Made by a program: the position numbers and the translations under genes. Below the pieces are notes generated by a model, which made no database searches, was not told the DNA's origin, and saw only the letters and a program-made list of their open reading frames with translations. A DNA stretch of 21,994 nt. Origin: Planctomycetota bacterium. Its GTDB lineage: Bacteria; Planctomycetota; Phycisphaerae; Phycisphaerales; UBA1924. Positions 1 through 7,693 of the stretch are shown in pieces (position 1 is the first letter of the stretch; every line of letters starts with the position of its first letter). The stretch spans positions 1-21,994 of the forward strand of contig JAEYUO010000137.1 in the NCBI GenBank assembly GCA_023432465.1. The letters are read 5' to 3'.

Positions 1-57
1 GATGACCTGCTCGACCGCGGCCCGCTTGAACTCTTGGGAATAGACCTTCTTACCCAT
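1..57 (-). CDS. IS3/IS911-type transposase OrfA, N-terminal fragment
   Basis: Only the first 19 residues are visible: MGKKVYSQEFKRAAVEQVI. The pattern (S)xEFKRxAVxxV is the usual start of the helix-turn-helix OrfA protein of IS3-family elements, which binds the IS ends and is normally extended into OrfAB by a frameshift. The start is supported by an AAGGAG ribosome-binding site (65-70 on the plus strand as CTCCTT) seven bases before ATG. The gene continues beyond position 1. With so few residues, other HTH transposases with the same N-terminus cannot be excluded. Confidence 0.7.
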   Translation of the reverse strand, partial: MGKKVYSQEFKRAAVEQVI

Positions 58-126
58 CGTGACACTCCTTGGCCCGGGCAGTTGTAGCCGGGGCCGGGTT
101 GTGTCAACGGAACGTGGGACGGGTCA
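1..126 (-). mobile_element. Terminal part of an IS3-type insertion sequence (runs off the left edge)
   Basis: The minus strand starts a transposase OrfA-like reading frame at 57 that leaves the window. The DNA between it and the broken methyltransferase gene would be the outer end of the element. Read on the minus strand from 126 it begins TGACCCGTCCCACG; IS3-family ends commonly start with TG, so 126 is a reasonable terminus. It coincides exactly with where the methyltransferase homology stops. The other end and any target duplication are outside the window, so family and boundary are inferred from one side only. Confidence 0.55.
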
Positions 127-1242
127 GTCGGACGGCTTTGGGAAAGAGAAAAGCCGCTTTGATTCTGGGAAAATTGACCGAAGCTCATTCGCACCCAAGC
201 GGGTGTCCATTTCGATGACGCTCGGCAATTTTGACTTGTATTCGTGCGCGTAAAGCTTGAGCTCGATGATTTTTGTGTGATCCTCACCAAACAGAATGCG
301 ATCCGCTTCAAGCAGTTCCTTCATCGTGTCTGGTGCGAACCTATATCCCATCATCGGTTCCTTACATGGCTTGCCAGTGACGGGATGAGGCACGTCATAA
401 TGAAATCCGTCTTTGCCTGGGTTGTGCACGCTTTGACTGCCGGTGTAGATGCCACCGTCATCAATGTACTTGTAACGGTCTAGCGGCCACATGTACGCCC
501 TATTCTCCCGAAACCAAGCGGTGTATGCCTCCTGCCGCTTGGCCAAGTCGGGGTACTCCGCCTTCAATTGCTCGCCAAGAGCCACAAGCTTGTCCTTGAT
601 AGGCACAGCGCTTGTCTTCCATACCTTGTCCAACGAGCCTTCACTCAGCGCGAAACAAACGATGTACTCGTGTTCCATGCTTATGCGGGTCGGGTTGTTG
701 TCGGTCACATTCCTCCACACGATTGTGCCTATCGCGTTCTCCTCACCGAAGACTCGGCGCATCAGGAATGCCAGCGTGTGCAGTTCTTTATCGTCGATCG
801 AGACAAAGATCAAACCGTCTTGGCGTAAGAGGTCCTTTGCGACAGTCAGTCGTTGGAACATGAATTCGCACCATTTGGAGTGCCTCCAAAGGTCGTTCTC
901 GTCCACATAGCGGTCGTTGTAGACAAAGTCCTTCTTGCCCGTGTTGTATGGCGGGTCGATGTAGATGCACTTAACGCGCCCAGAAAAGGTCATCCGCAGG
1001 TACCGCAGCGCATCAAAGTTGTCCCCCTCGATGATCAGATTCTTCCACGGCCCGTCCTTCGGCCCGCACGACAACTCTTCATCGAGGTCGAGCGCGACGA
1101 AGTCGCTGTTGAGCGCATTGTCCCGTTCAATCTCGTTCGCTTCCCAAACCAGCCCGAACCGCGTGGCGTCCCGGCGGTCTCGCGCTTGGAGCAGGCGAAC
1201 GAGGTCGTCTTTCGTCAGGTCGTCGTACTTCTTGCTCGCCAT
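124..1242 (-). pseudogene. Type III-like adenine DNA methyltransferase (Mod), truncated at the 3' end by an IS
   Basis: The frame encodes 372 residues of a beta-class N6-adenine methyltransferase of the Mod type. Residues 73-79 (GDNFDAL) and 96-99 (DPPY, catalytic motif IV) are intact, followed by the target-recognition region. In this class the SAM-binding FxGxG motif lies after a conserved stretch EMDTRLGANELRSIF...KRLFSxPKP; here that stretch is present at about residues 345-370, but the protein ends at FPKPSD and the FxGxG part is absent. Mod proteins are usually about 550-700 residues. The stop codon TGA (126-124) is formed by the first bases of the adjoining IS, so the gene was most likely cut by insertion. 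Without motif I it should not bind SAM. Base composition is visibly lower in GC than the rest of the window, suggesting transfer. No res gene is visible; it could lie beyond the left edge. The ATG at 1242 has only a weak GGA upstream. Confidence 0.8.
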
Positions 1243-1397
1243 GAACCATCCGTCTGCAGGGAAGTCGCGGTGCCGTGTCGCTCCAATGTCGGGCTCGCAG
1301 TCTACACCGGCTTGGGCGGGGGTTGTACCACCTCTCCTTCCCTAACCCCAGCCCCCGCCTCGCCTTACAGCATCCTTCCACATTCCAAACAGATTGC

Positions 1398-1426
1398 TTG
1401 ACAAGCCGGTCTCTGTCAGCCATACT
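1398..1426 (+). promoter_or_regulatory. Sigma-70-like promoter, probably giving a leaderless mRNA
   Basis: A perfect -35 box TTGACA (1398-1403) is followed by exactly 17 bases and a -10 box CATACT (1421-1426). The predicted transcription start, about seven bases later (near 1433), falls within a few bases of the ATG at 1437, which has no ribosome-binding site. This suggests a leaderless transcript for the next gene, unless translation begins further downstream. Confidence 0.6.
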
Positions 1427-1436
1427 AAACCCAATC

Positions 1437-2273
1437 ATGCTGCCAGCGGGGGAAGCCAATCAGGTCCAGCCGGTTGAGTCGCAGGACTCTCCTCGCCGCG
1501 CGGCTTTGCCGCCCCGCCGGGCCGTCCCCCTCACCTTCAATCCCATCATCAACGATGAGATGAACATCCTCGCCGCCCTCTCCCGTGGCGACTCCACCAT
1601 CCCCGAGCTCGTGGAGCAGTACGGCACCACCATGCCCGCATTCTCCATGTGGCTCATGCGAGAGGACATCCAGGCCAAGCTCGCCACCATGACCCAGGCC
1701 GCCGCCTGCTCCATCCGAATCGCCGGTGTCAACCAGCTCCCCAAGGCCGTCAAGGCCATGGCCTTCCAGATCGAGAGCTACATCTTCGACCGCACCCACA
1801 ACCTCATCAAGCCCGGCCTCGATGCCGACCGCGTCGCGGCCACGCGCGATGCCAACGTCCGCAAGGCCGCACACCTCATGCTCCGCCTCGCCAAGTTCGA
1901 CCCCAGCCAGCCGCTCTACCGCCGCCGCGAGCGCGCGTCCGATCGACGCGACGTTGAAGAACCCATCACCACTCCCGCGCCGCGGCAGACACGCCCCGCG
2001 CCCGCCACCGATGAACTCCTGCAATCCGTCATCGACTCGGGCGTCTTGAACTCACTCGCCCCGTCTCACGCTGTCGAGCCAAGCCGTATCAGCGTGCCCG
2101 TCGCGCGTCCCGTCCTTCCTGCCGCACCTCGCAGCGAGTTCATCCCCATCACCATCTTGGGAGAGCCGCCCGAAGCCCGGTTCGCGGCCGCCCCCGGCCC
2201 GCCAAGCCGCACCGGCCACCGCTCGCGGCGATTCGCCCGCGCAGTCGTCCCAGTCGCCGCCGCGCCCCCATGA
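1437..2273 (+). CDS. Unrecognised protein with HTH-like N-terminal half and Pro/Ala/Arg-rich tail
   Basis: 278 residues; I do not recognise the family. Residues about 40-85 (EMNILAALSRGDSTIPELVE followed by a QYGTT turn and MWLMREDIQ helix) have the helix-turn-helix layout of small DNA-binding domains. Residues about 95-165 look like a second helical segment rich in Ala, Arg and Asp. From about residue 165 on, the protein becomes low-complexity with many Pro, Ala and Arg and is probably disordered. The open frame extends upstream to 1275, but the promoter at 1398-1426 lies inside that extension, so the ATG at 1437 is preferred; the ATG at 1561 (MNILAAL) is an alternative that keeps the HTH-like part. 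A DNA-binding role is inference from shape only. It is transcribed away from the broken methyltransferase and converges on the Nudix gene. Confidence 0.6.
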   Translation: MLPAGEANQVQPVESQDSPRRAALPPRRAVPLTFNPIINDEMNILAALSRGDSTIPELVEQYGTTMPAFSMWLMREDIQAKLATMTQAAACSIRIAGVNQLPKAVKAMAFQIESYIFDRTHNLIKPGLDADRVAATRDANVRKAAHLMLRLAKFDPSQPLYRRRERASDRRDVEEPITTPAPRQTRPAPATDELLQSVIDSGVLNSLAPSHAVEPSRISVPVARPVLPAAPRSEFIPITILGEPPEARFAAAPGPPSRTGHRSRRFARAVVPVAAAPP

Positions 2274-2354
2274 CTCTCCGCCGGCCGCGCACCACAATCC
2301 CCCCGCTTCACTCCGCATCCACTTACCAACAAGCTTGGGTGCTGTGCCGCGCGC

Positions 2355-2993
2355 TCACTTCACGCGCAGGCGGTCGAGGCTGACCGAGCCCTCGGGCAGG
2401 AGAGATTCGACGATCTCTCTCGCGGCGGAGCGCTGGCCGGGCCACATCAACGCCCCATCGCCGCTCGGCCGGACGGCATCGCGGTAGTGGACCCAGCGGT
2501 GCGCGGCGTGCTCGTCATTCAGCCGCGGCGACCAGCCGGGCGATACCTCCGCCGCGAAGCGCGGGCTCATGACGATGGCGTCGAGCTCGGCGATGAAGAA
2601 GGGGTGGACCTGCTCGAGGGCCCACAGGCCGCGGAGGGCTGCGCTGGTGCGCTGCAGGCCGACTTCTTCATCGAGCTCGCGCAGGGCGCACTGCACGGCG
2701 GTCTCGCCCTTCTCGCAGTGGCCCATGACCGGCTGCCAGGTGTTGCCGAGGGGGTCGCGGGCGCGGTGGAGCTGGAGGAAGTAGACCTCGCGCGCGGGGT
2801 CCGCGCCGGTGTCGGGGGTGGTGCCGCCCCAGGAGCTGGAGACGGCGCTTGCGCCGACGACGGGGCGCGGGGGCGTGCCTGCGCGCTGGAAGATGTAGAC
2901 ATCGACGATGTCGCTGCGGATGCGCGGGCCGCCGGCGGGGAGGGCGCGGTAGGAGTTGTCGTCGTGCGCGGCGGGGCTGGGGGAGTCGTTCAT
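2355..2993 (-). CDS. Nudix hydrolase, probable dihydroneopterin triphosphate pyrophosphatase
   Basis: 212 residues from the ATG at 2993. A complete Nudix box GX5EX7REUXEEXGU is present: GHCEKGE ... RELDEEVGL, whose Glu residues bind the Mg2+ used to split nucleoside-diphosphate-linked substrates. The segment W-Q-P-V-M-G before the box and the ending with W-x-x-Y-x-D-A ... W-P-G-Q-R-S-A resemble NudB, which removes pyrophosphate from dihydroneopterin triphosphate in folate synthesis. It starts 20 bases after the pabB stop in the same direction, so the two are probably co-transcribed; pabB also serves folate synthesis, which supports the assignment. The reading frame is open upstream to 3233, but that part is antisense-like low-complexity overlapping pabB and is not used. 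Other Nudix substrates cannot be excluded. Confidence 0.8.
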   Translation of the reverse strand: MNDSPSPAAHDDNSYRALPAGGPRIRSDIVDVYIFQRAGTPPRPVVGASAVSSSWGGTTPDTGADPAREVYFLQLHRARDPLGNTWQPVMGHCEKGETAVQCALRELDEEVGLQRTSAALRGLWALEQVHPFFIAELDAIVMSPRFAAEVSPGWSPRLNDEHAAHRWVHYRDAVRPSGDGALMWPGQRSAAREIVESLLPEGSVSLDRLRVK

Positions 2994-3013
2994 CGGCTTA
3001 CTCCTCGATGGTG

Positions 3014-4363
3014 TCACTCGTCGGCGATGTCGGCGATGCCGCGCCAGATGCGGGCCTTGATGAGGGTTTCGCGCCATTCGCTCCCGGGGTCGGAATCGGC
3101 GACGATGCCTGCGCCGATGCCGTAGCGGACGTTCCAGAGCTCGCTTGGCGCGGCTTTGGTGAGCACGGCGGTGCGGATGGCGACGCTGAACTGTGCGCGG
3201 CCGGAATCGGAGAGGAAGCCGATGCAGCCGCAATAGGGGCCGCGGGGTGAGGGTTCGAGCTCGCGGATGATCTGCATGGCGCGGACCTTGGGCGCGCCGG
3301 TGATGGAGCCGGGGGGGAAGGCGGCGCGGAGGAGGCCGGGGAGTTGCTGGTCGGCGCGGACGGTGCCGCTGACGGTAGCGACACCCTGGAGAATGCCGGG
3401 GGTGGATGTGGATTGCAGCGCGCCGTGGGATTCGACTTCGCGCGGGGCATCGACGCGGAGCGAGCCGAACTCGCAGATCCGGCCGAGGTCGTTGCGCATG
3501 AGATCGACGATCATGTTGAGCTCGGCGGCGTCTTTCTCGCTGGCGAGGAGCTCCGCCGCGGTGTGCTCGCCGGCGCGGGTGCCCTTCATGGGGCGCGTGA
3601 CGACGCGGCGGGAGATCGCGTCGTAGTCGAGGAAGAGTTCGGGTGATGCGCTGGCGATGACGGCATCGGGGGTTTCAAGGTATGCGCCGTACCACGGTGA
3701 GGCGGAGCGGGCGAGCGCGGCGAAGAGCGCGCGGGGGGAGCCGCGCATCCGGCCGGCGAGGGTGTGCGCGAGGTTGACCTGGAAGACATCGCCAGCGCGG
3801 ATGTACTCGACCGCGCGGGCGACCGCGCGCTGATAGGCATCGCGGCCGGACTCGCTGCGGAGAGGAGCGGGGAAGGTGAAGGAGGCGGGTGCGGTGAGTT
3901 CGTCGAGGACGGGAAGTTCATCCGGGTCGCCGATGAGCCACCAGCGGTCGGCGCGGTTGTCGTGGACGAGCGCGCTGTCGCAGCGAGCCCAGCCGCCGAG
4001 GGGGAGGGGGGCGTGGCCTGCGCCGGGGGCCGCGGCGGCCGGTTCGAGGGCTGCGCCGAGTTCGTAGTGGAGTGTGCCGATCCAGCCGCCGGTGAAGGCG
4101 GGGAGGTCGGGGTCGGGATCTGGGGCGGGGGCGAGGCGCGCGGGCGGGAGGAGGTGGGCCGGGGAGAGGATGGGTTGCCAGTCTCGGGGGCGGGCGAGGA
4201 TGCTCCACCGGGAGCGCGGGGAGGCCGCATGGGGCGCGCCGGAGAGGATGGCGGCGAGGGGGAGATCCACGGGCCAGGCGCGGAGAGCGGCCAGCGGGGA
4301 GTGGGCCAGGGAGATGGGGCGTGGGAGCGCGAGGGCGGTCACGCGGGAAGGGTACGAGCGCAA
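3014..4363 (-). CDS. pabB: Aminodeoxychorismate synthase component I
   Basis: 449 residues of the chorismate-utilising family. It converts chorismate, with ammonia from a glutaminase partner, to 4-amino-4-deoxychorismate for p-aminobenzoate and folate. The C-terminal catalytic domain (about 172-445) shows SASPELFL (238-245), RPMKGTR (257-263), IVDLMRNDLGR (285-295), GSITGAPK (352-359) and YGIGAGIVADSDP (414-426). Lys260 in P-x-K-G-T is typical of PabB; anthranilate synthase TrpE has Ala there, so this is pabB rather than trpE even though trpC is 9 kb away. The N-terminal half is shorter and Ala/Pro-rich. No fused glutaminase domain is present and no pabA is in the window. It leads a two-gene operon with the Nudix gene and is divergent from ppdK. 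Confidence 0.88.
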   Translation of the reverse strand: MRSYPSRVTALALPRPISLAHSPLAALRAWPVDLPLAAILSGAPHAASPRSRWSILARPRDWQPILSPAHLLPPARLAPAPDPDPDLPAFTGGWIGTLHYELGAALEPAAAAPGAGHAPLPLGGWARCDSALVHDNRADRWWLIGDPDELPVLDELTAPASFTFPAPLRSESGRDAYQRAVARAVEYIRAGDVFQVNLAHTLAGRMRGSPRALFAALARSASPWYGAYLETPDAVIASASPELFLDYDAISRRVVTRPMKGTRAGEHTAAELLASEKDAAELNMIVDLMRNDLGRICEFGSLRVDAPREVESHGALQSTSTPGILQGVATVSGTVRADQQLPGLLRAAFPPGSITGAPKVRAMQIIRELEPSPRGPYCGCIGFLSDSGRAQFSVAIRTAVLTKAAPSELWNVRYGIGAGIVADSDPGSEWRETLIKARIWRGIADIADE

Positions 4364-4411
4364 AGAGTGGACTTTGTTGGGAGATCTTGATGCGGGGAGG
4401 GCGCGCGGGAT

Positions 4412-4440
4412 TCGTCAATCCGTCGGTGGGCATCTATGCT
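4412..4440 (+). promoter_or_regulatory. Candidate promoter for ppdK
   Basis: TCGTCA (4412-4417), a 17-base spacer and TATGCT (4435-4440) fit a sigma-70 promoter reasonably well. The transcript would have a leader of about 110 bases before the preferred ATG at 4560. The space between pabB (ends at 4363, reading left) and ppdK must hold both divergent promoters; I see no clear one for pabB. Confidence 0.4.
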
Positions 4441-4507
4441 TTTGGCCTTGTTTCGCTCGGGCCTGCGAGGCCGGAAGGCGAAACGTCCATACTGACTGAA
4501 AACCATT

Positions 4508-4541
4508 GCCGGGCCACATGTTTTGGGGAGGGCTGCCCGGC
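4508..4541 (+). promoter_or_regulatory. Hairpin in the ppdK leader just before its ribosome-binding site
   Basis: GCCGGGC (4508-4514) pairs perfectly with GCCCGGC (4535-4541) around a 20-base loop. It ends two bases before the GAGAGG ribosome-binding site at 4544-4549. It has no T-run, so it is not a terminator; it could modulate translation or mRNA stability. It is a structure prediction by eye only. Confidence 0.35.
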
Positions 4542-4559
4542 CAGAGAGGCTCACCCAAC

Positions 4560-7343
4560 ATGGCCGCACGATCCAGCAAGTCCGCCCGCACGCACGCCGC
4601 GGGCGCGGTTTCCAAGAAGGCAGTCCGTCGGCTCGCGCCGGCCAAGCCCGGCAAGGCCGCGGCCTCATCGAACGGGGCGATGAACGGCTCGCTTGGCGGG
4701 AAGCCGGGCAAGCACGTGTACTACTTCGGCAAGGGGAAGACCGAGGGCAACGCGAAGATGAAGCTGCTGCTGGGCGGCAAGGGCGCGAACCTGGCGGACA
4801 TGACGAGCATCGGGCTGCCGGTGCCCCCGGGGTTCACGATCACGACGGACACCTGCGCGCTGTATTACAAGGCGGGGAAGCGGATCCCGCACGGCCTGAT
4901 GAACGAGGTTCAGGCGAATGTCAGCAAGCTGGAGAAGGAGACGGGGAAGAAGTTCGGCGACCCGGCAAACCCGCTGCTGGTGAGCGTGCGGTCGGGCGCG
5001 GCGGCATCGATGCCCGGCATGATGGACACGATCCTGAACCTGGGGCTGACCGACGCCGCGGCGGAGGGGCTTGCGAAGGCGACGGGGAACAAGCGGTTTG
5101 CGTATGACGCGTACCGCCGGTTGATCAACATGTTCGGCGATGTCGTGATGGGTGTGGATCACCATCACTACGAGGAAGCGTTCGACAAGATCAAGGCGAA
5201 GTACAAGGTCGATCTGGATACGGATGTTCCGACGGAGGGGATTGTCGAGCTGTGCGACCTGTATAAGCAGGTGTACCGCAAGTGGGTCGGGGAGGACTTC
5301 CCGCAGAATCCGTTCAAGCAGCTCGAGCTGGCGATCGAGGCGGTGTTCAAGAGCTGGAACGCGGACCGCGCGGTTGCGTATCGCCGGCTGGCGAACATCG
5401 CCGGGCTCAACGGCACCGCGGTGAACGTGCAGGCGATGGTCTTCGGCAACATGGGCGAAGACTCGGGCACGGGCGTTGCCTTCACGCGTAACCCCAGCAC
5501 GGGCGACAACATCTTCTACGGCGAGTTCCTCATCAACGCGCAGGGCGAGGACGTCGTCGCGGGCATCCGCACACCCAAGCCGGTGAGCGAGATGACCAAG
5601 TGGAACAAGAAGTGCTATGACCAGCTCATCAAGATCAAGGGGACGCTGGAGAAGCACTACAAGGAAATGCAGGACATCGAGTTCACGATCGAGCGCAACA
5701 CGCTGTACATGCTGCAGACGCGCACGGGCAAGCGGACCGGCTTTGCCGCGGTGAAGATCGCCTGCGACATGGTGAGCGAGCGGCTGATCGATGAGAAGAC
5801 CGCGCTGCTGCGCATCCCCGCGGGGGACCTGACGCAGCTTCTGCTGCCGAGCTTTGACCCGGTGGCGAAGAAGGTGGCGCGGGTGCTGACCCGCGGCCTG
5901 CCGGCCTCGCCGGGCGCGGCGGTGGGCAAGCCCGCGTTCACGGCCGAGGAGGCCGTCCGCCGGGCGCGCAACGGCGAGAAGGTGATTCTGGTCCGCAAGG
6001 AGACGAGCCCCGAGGACGTCGAGGGCATGCACCTGGCGGCGGGGATTCTGACGAGCACCGGCGGCATGACTTCCCATGCGGCGGTTGTCGCACGCGGCTG
6101 GGGCAAGTGCTGCGTGGCGGGCGCGGGCGAGATTCACATCGATGCCAACGCCGGGACGTTCACGGTCGCGGGTCGGCACTTCACGCGCGAGGACGTGATC
6201 AGCATCGACGGCTCGACCGGCGAGGTGATCCAGGGCGCGCTCTCGACCGTCGAGGCGAAGCTGTCGGGCGATTTCTCCAAGATCATGCGGTGGGCCGACA
6301 AGTACCGCACGATCGGCGTGCGGACGAACGCCGACACGCCCGCGGATGCGAAGCGCGCCCGCGACTTTGGCGCAGTCGGCATCGGCCTCACCCGCACCGA
6401 GCACATGTTCTTCGAGGGCTCACGCATCAAGAGCATGCGGAAGATGATCCTCGCGGAGACGACCGAGGCACGGGTGAAGGCTCTGGATGAGCTGCTGCCG
6501 TATCAGCGGGACGACTTCGTCGGCATCTTCACGGCGATGAAGGGGTACCCGGTCACCATCCGCCTCATCGACCCGCCGCTGCACGAGTTCCTGCCGCACG
6601 ATGAGAAGAACCAGAAGGAGATGGCCGATGCGCTCGGCCTGCCGCTGGAGACGGTGCGCCGCCGCGTGAGCATGCTGCACGAGGCGAACCCGATGCTGGG
6701 CCACCGCGGCTGCCGCCTCTGCGTGACGTACCCCGAGATCCTGCGGATGCAGGTGCGGGCGATCGTCGAGGCGACCATCGACTGCCTGCGGTCGAAGATC
6801 CGCGCGCTGCCGGAGATCATGATCCCGCTCGTCGGCACCAAGAAGGAACTCGCCGTCCTCCGCGGCGAGGTCGAAGCCGTGATCGCGCAGGTGAAGCAGG
6901 AGCAGGGATTCAAGCCGCGGCTGGATATCAAGATCGGAACGATGATCGAGATCCCGCGTGCAGCGTTGACGGCCGATGAGATCGCGGCATCGGCGGACTT
7001 CTTCAGCTTCGGGACCAATGACTTGACGCAGATGACGTTCGGCTTCTCGCGCGATGACATCAACAGCTTCCTGCCCGATTACCTGCAGCGTGAGCTGCTG
7101 CCCAACGACCCGTTCCAGACGCTGGATCAGGAGGGTGTGGGCCAGCTTGTGAAGATGGGCATTGAAAAGGGCCGCGCGGGCAAGCCCGACCTCAAGATCG
7201 GCATCTGCGGCGAGCACGGCGGCGACCCGGCGAGCGTGCACTTCTTCCACCGCGTGGGCATGGACTACGTGTCGTGCTCACCGTTCCGCGTGCCGATCGC
7301 ACGGCTTGCGGCAGCGCAGGCGGCGATCATGGACAAGAAGTGA
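4560..7343 (+). CDS. ppdK: Pyruvate, phosphate dikinase
   Basis: 927 residues from the ATG at 4560, chosen because GAGAGG lies ten bases upstream; an in-frame TTG at 4506 would add 18 unlikely residues. The enzyme interconverts pyruvate, ATP and phosphate with PEP, AMP and pyrophosphate. All family landmarks are present: N-terminal nucleotide-binding domain with KGANLADMTSIGLPVPPGFT and SVRSGAAASMPGMMDTILNL; the central swivelling domain with GGMTSHAAVVARGWGKC, whose phosphate-carrying His is codon 6075-6077 (residue 506); and the C-terminal PEP/pyruvate barrel with LTRTEHMFF, FGTNDLTQMTFGFSRDD, CGEHGGDP and CSPFRVPIARLAAAQAA. Typical bacterial PPDK is about 875-890 residues; the excess is an N-terminal Lys/Ala/Ser-rich tail of about 40-50 residues that does not look like a signal peptide. 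It is a single-gene unit closed by a terminator at 7401. Confidence 0.97.
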   Translation: MAARSSKSARTHAAGAVSKKAVRRLAPAKPGKAAASSNGAMNGSLGGKPGKHVYYFGKGKTEGNAKMKLLLGGKGANLADMTSIGLPVPPGFTITTDTCALYYKAGKRIPHGLMNEVQANVSKLEKETGKKFGDPANPLLVSVRSGAAASMPGMMDTILNLGLTDAAAEGLAKATGNKRFAYDAYRRLINMFGDVVMGVDHHHYEEAFDKIKAKYKVDLDTDVPTEGIVELCDLYKQVYRKWVGEDFPQNPFKQLELAIEAVFKSWNADRAVAYRRLANIAGLNGTAVNVQAMVFGNMGEDSGTGVAFTRNPSTGDNIFYGEFLINAQGEDVVAGIRTPKPVSEMTKWNKKCYDQLIKIKGTLEKHYKEMQDIEFTIERNTLYMLQTRTGKRTGFAAVKIACDMVSERLIDEKTALLRIPAGDLTQLLLPSFDPVAKKVARVLTRGLPASPGAAVGKPAFTAEEAVRRARNGEKVILVRKETSPEDVEGMHLAAGILTSTGGMTSHAAVVARGWGKCCVAGAGEIHIDANAGTFTVAGRHFTREDVISIDGSTGEVIQGALSTVEAKLSGDFSKIMRWADKYRTIGVRTNADTPADAKRARDFGAVGIGLTRTEHMFFEGSRIKSMRKMILAETTEARVKALDELLPYQRDDFVGIFTAMKGYPVTIRLIDPPLHEFLPHDEKNQKEMADALGLPLETVRRRVSMLHEANPMLGHRGCRLCVTYPEILRMQVRAIVEATIDCLRSKIRALPEIMIPLVGTKKELAVLRGEVEAVIAQVKQEQGFKPRLDIKIGTMIEIPRAALTADEIAASADFFSFGTNDLTQMTFGFSRDDINSFLPDYLQRELLPNDPFQTLDQEGVGQLVKMGIEKGRAGKPDLKIGICGEHGGDPASVHFFHRVGMDYVSCSPFRVPIARLAAAQAAIMDKK

Positions 7344-7347
7344 GTTG

Positions 7348-7382
7348 GCGGATTTTGGATTTGGGATTGCGGATTTTGGATT
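7348..7382. repeat. AT-rich 21-base-period repeat after ppdK
   Basis: The 14-base unit GCGGATTTTGGATT occurs at 7348-7361 and again at 7369-7382, a 21-base period. It is much richer in A/T than the surroundings. Such GGATTTTGGATTT strings are a common type of dispersed intergenic repeat; it lies between the ppdK stop and its terminator. Confidence 0.7.
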
Positions 7383-7400
7383 GAAGAAGTGACCTTGAGA

Positions 7401-7429
7401 AGGCCCTGGCGAAAGCCGGGGCCTTTTTC
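7401..7429 (+). terminator. Intrinsic terminator of ppdK
   Basis: AGGCCCTGGC (7401-7410), a GAAA tetraloop and GCCGGGGCCT (7415-7424) form a 10-bp stem with one T-G wobble, followed by TTTT. The same 3' arm GCCGGGGCC recurs in three more terminators in this window. Confidence 0.9.
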
Positions 7430-7615
7430 GTTTGGGTGAAGAGGCGCAGATTCGTGGCCGCACTCACCTTGGGAGTGTTCGGGACACATTCGCAGGTTCG
7501 AGGTGCCCCAAGGTCGGCACGGGACAGGAATCACGCTGCGTGCATGATTCTGAGGGGAATAGCCGGCGATTCTGCGGCTTTGGCCTGCGGTGCACCACAG
7601 TTCTCAAGCAGCCCA

Positions 7616-7644
7616 TTGTGTGCACCGTGCCGGTCGCGCATACT
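7616..7644 (+). promoter_or_regulatory. Candidate promoter of the PEP-CTERM-like gene
   Basis: TTGTGT (7616-7621), a 17-base spacer and CATACT (7639-7644). The -10 box is identical to the one at 1421-1426. It lies 50 bases before the ATG at 7694. The rest of 7430-7693 shows no convincing gene; the open frame there lacks a ribosome-binding site and recognisable features. Confidence 0.5.
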
Positions 7645-7693
7645 TGGGGTCTCTCTTTCTCGAAGGCGTCTTCACTCCAGGAGTTTCTTGACT

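Noticed and set aside
2994..3233. N-terminal extension of the Nudix frame
   Set aside because: Arg/His/Pro-rich, overlaps the conserved 3' end of pabB, and the Nudix domain begins only after the Met at 2993.
3014..4363. Anthranilate synthase TrpE instead of PabB, given trpC nearby
   Set aside because: Lys260 in the P-x-K-G-T motif is the PabB signature, and the partner gene fits folate synthesis.
4665..6404. Long open frame (579 codons) on the minus strand opposite ppdK
   Set aside because: It is the antisense shadow of a strongly conserved gene in GC-rich DNA; its composition is Arg/His/Leu-rich with no motif and no ribosome-binding site.
7436..7693. Upstream extension of the PEP-CTERM-like frame
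   Set aside because: It contains the candidate promoter and would place the signal peptide inside the protein.
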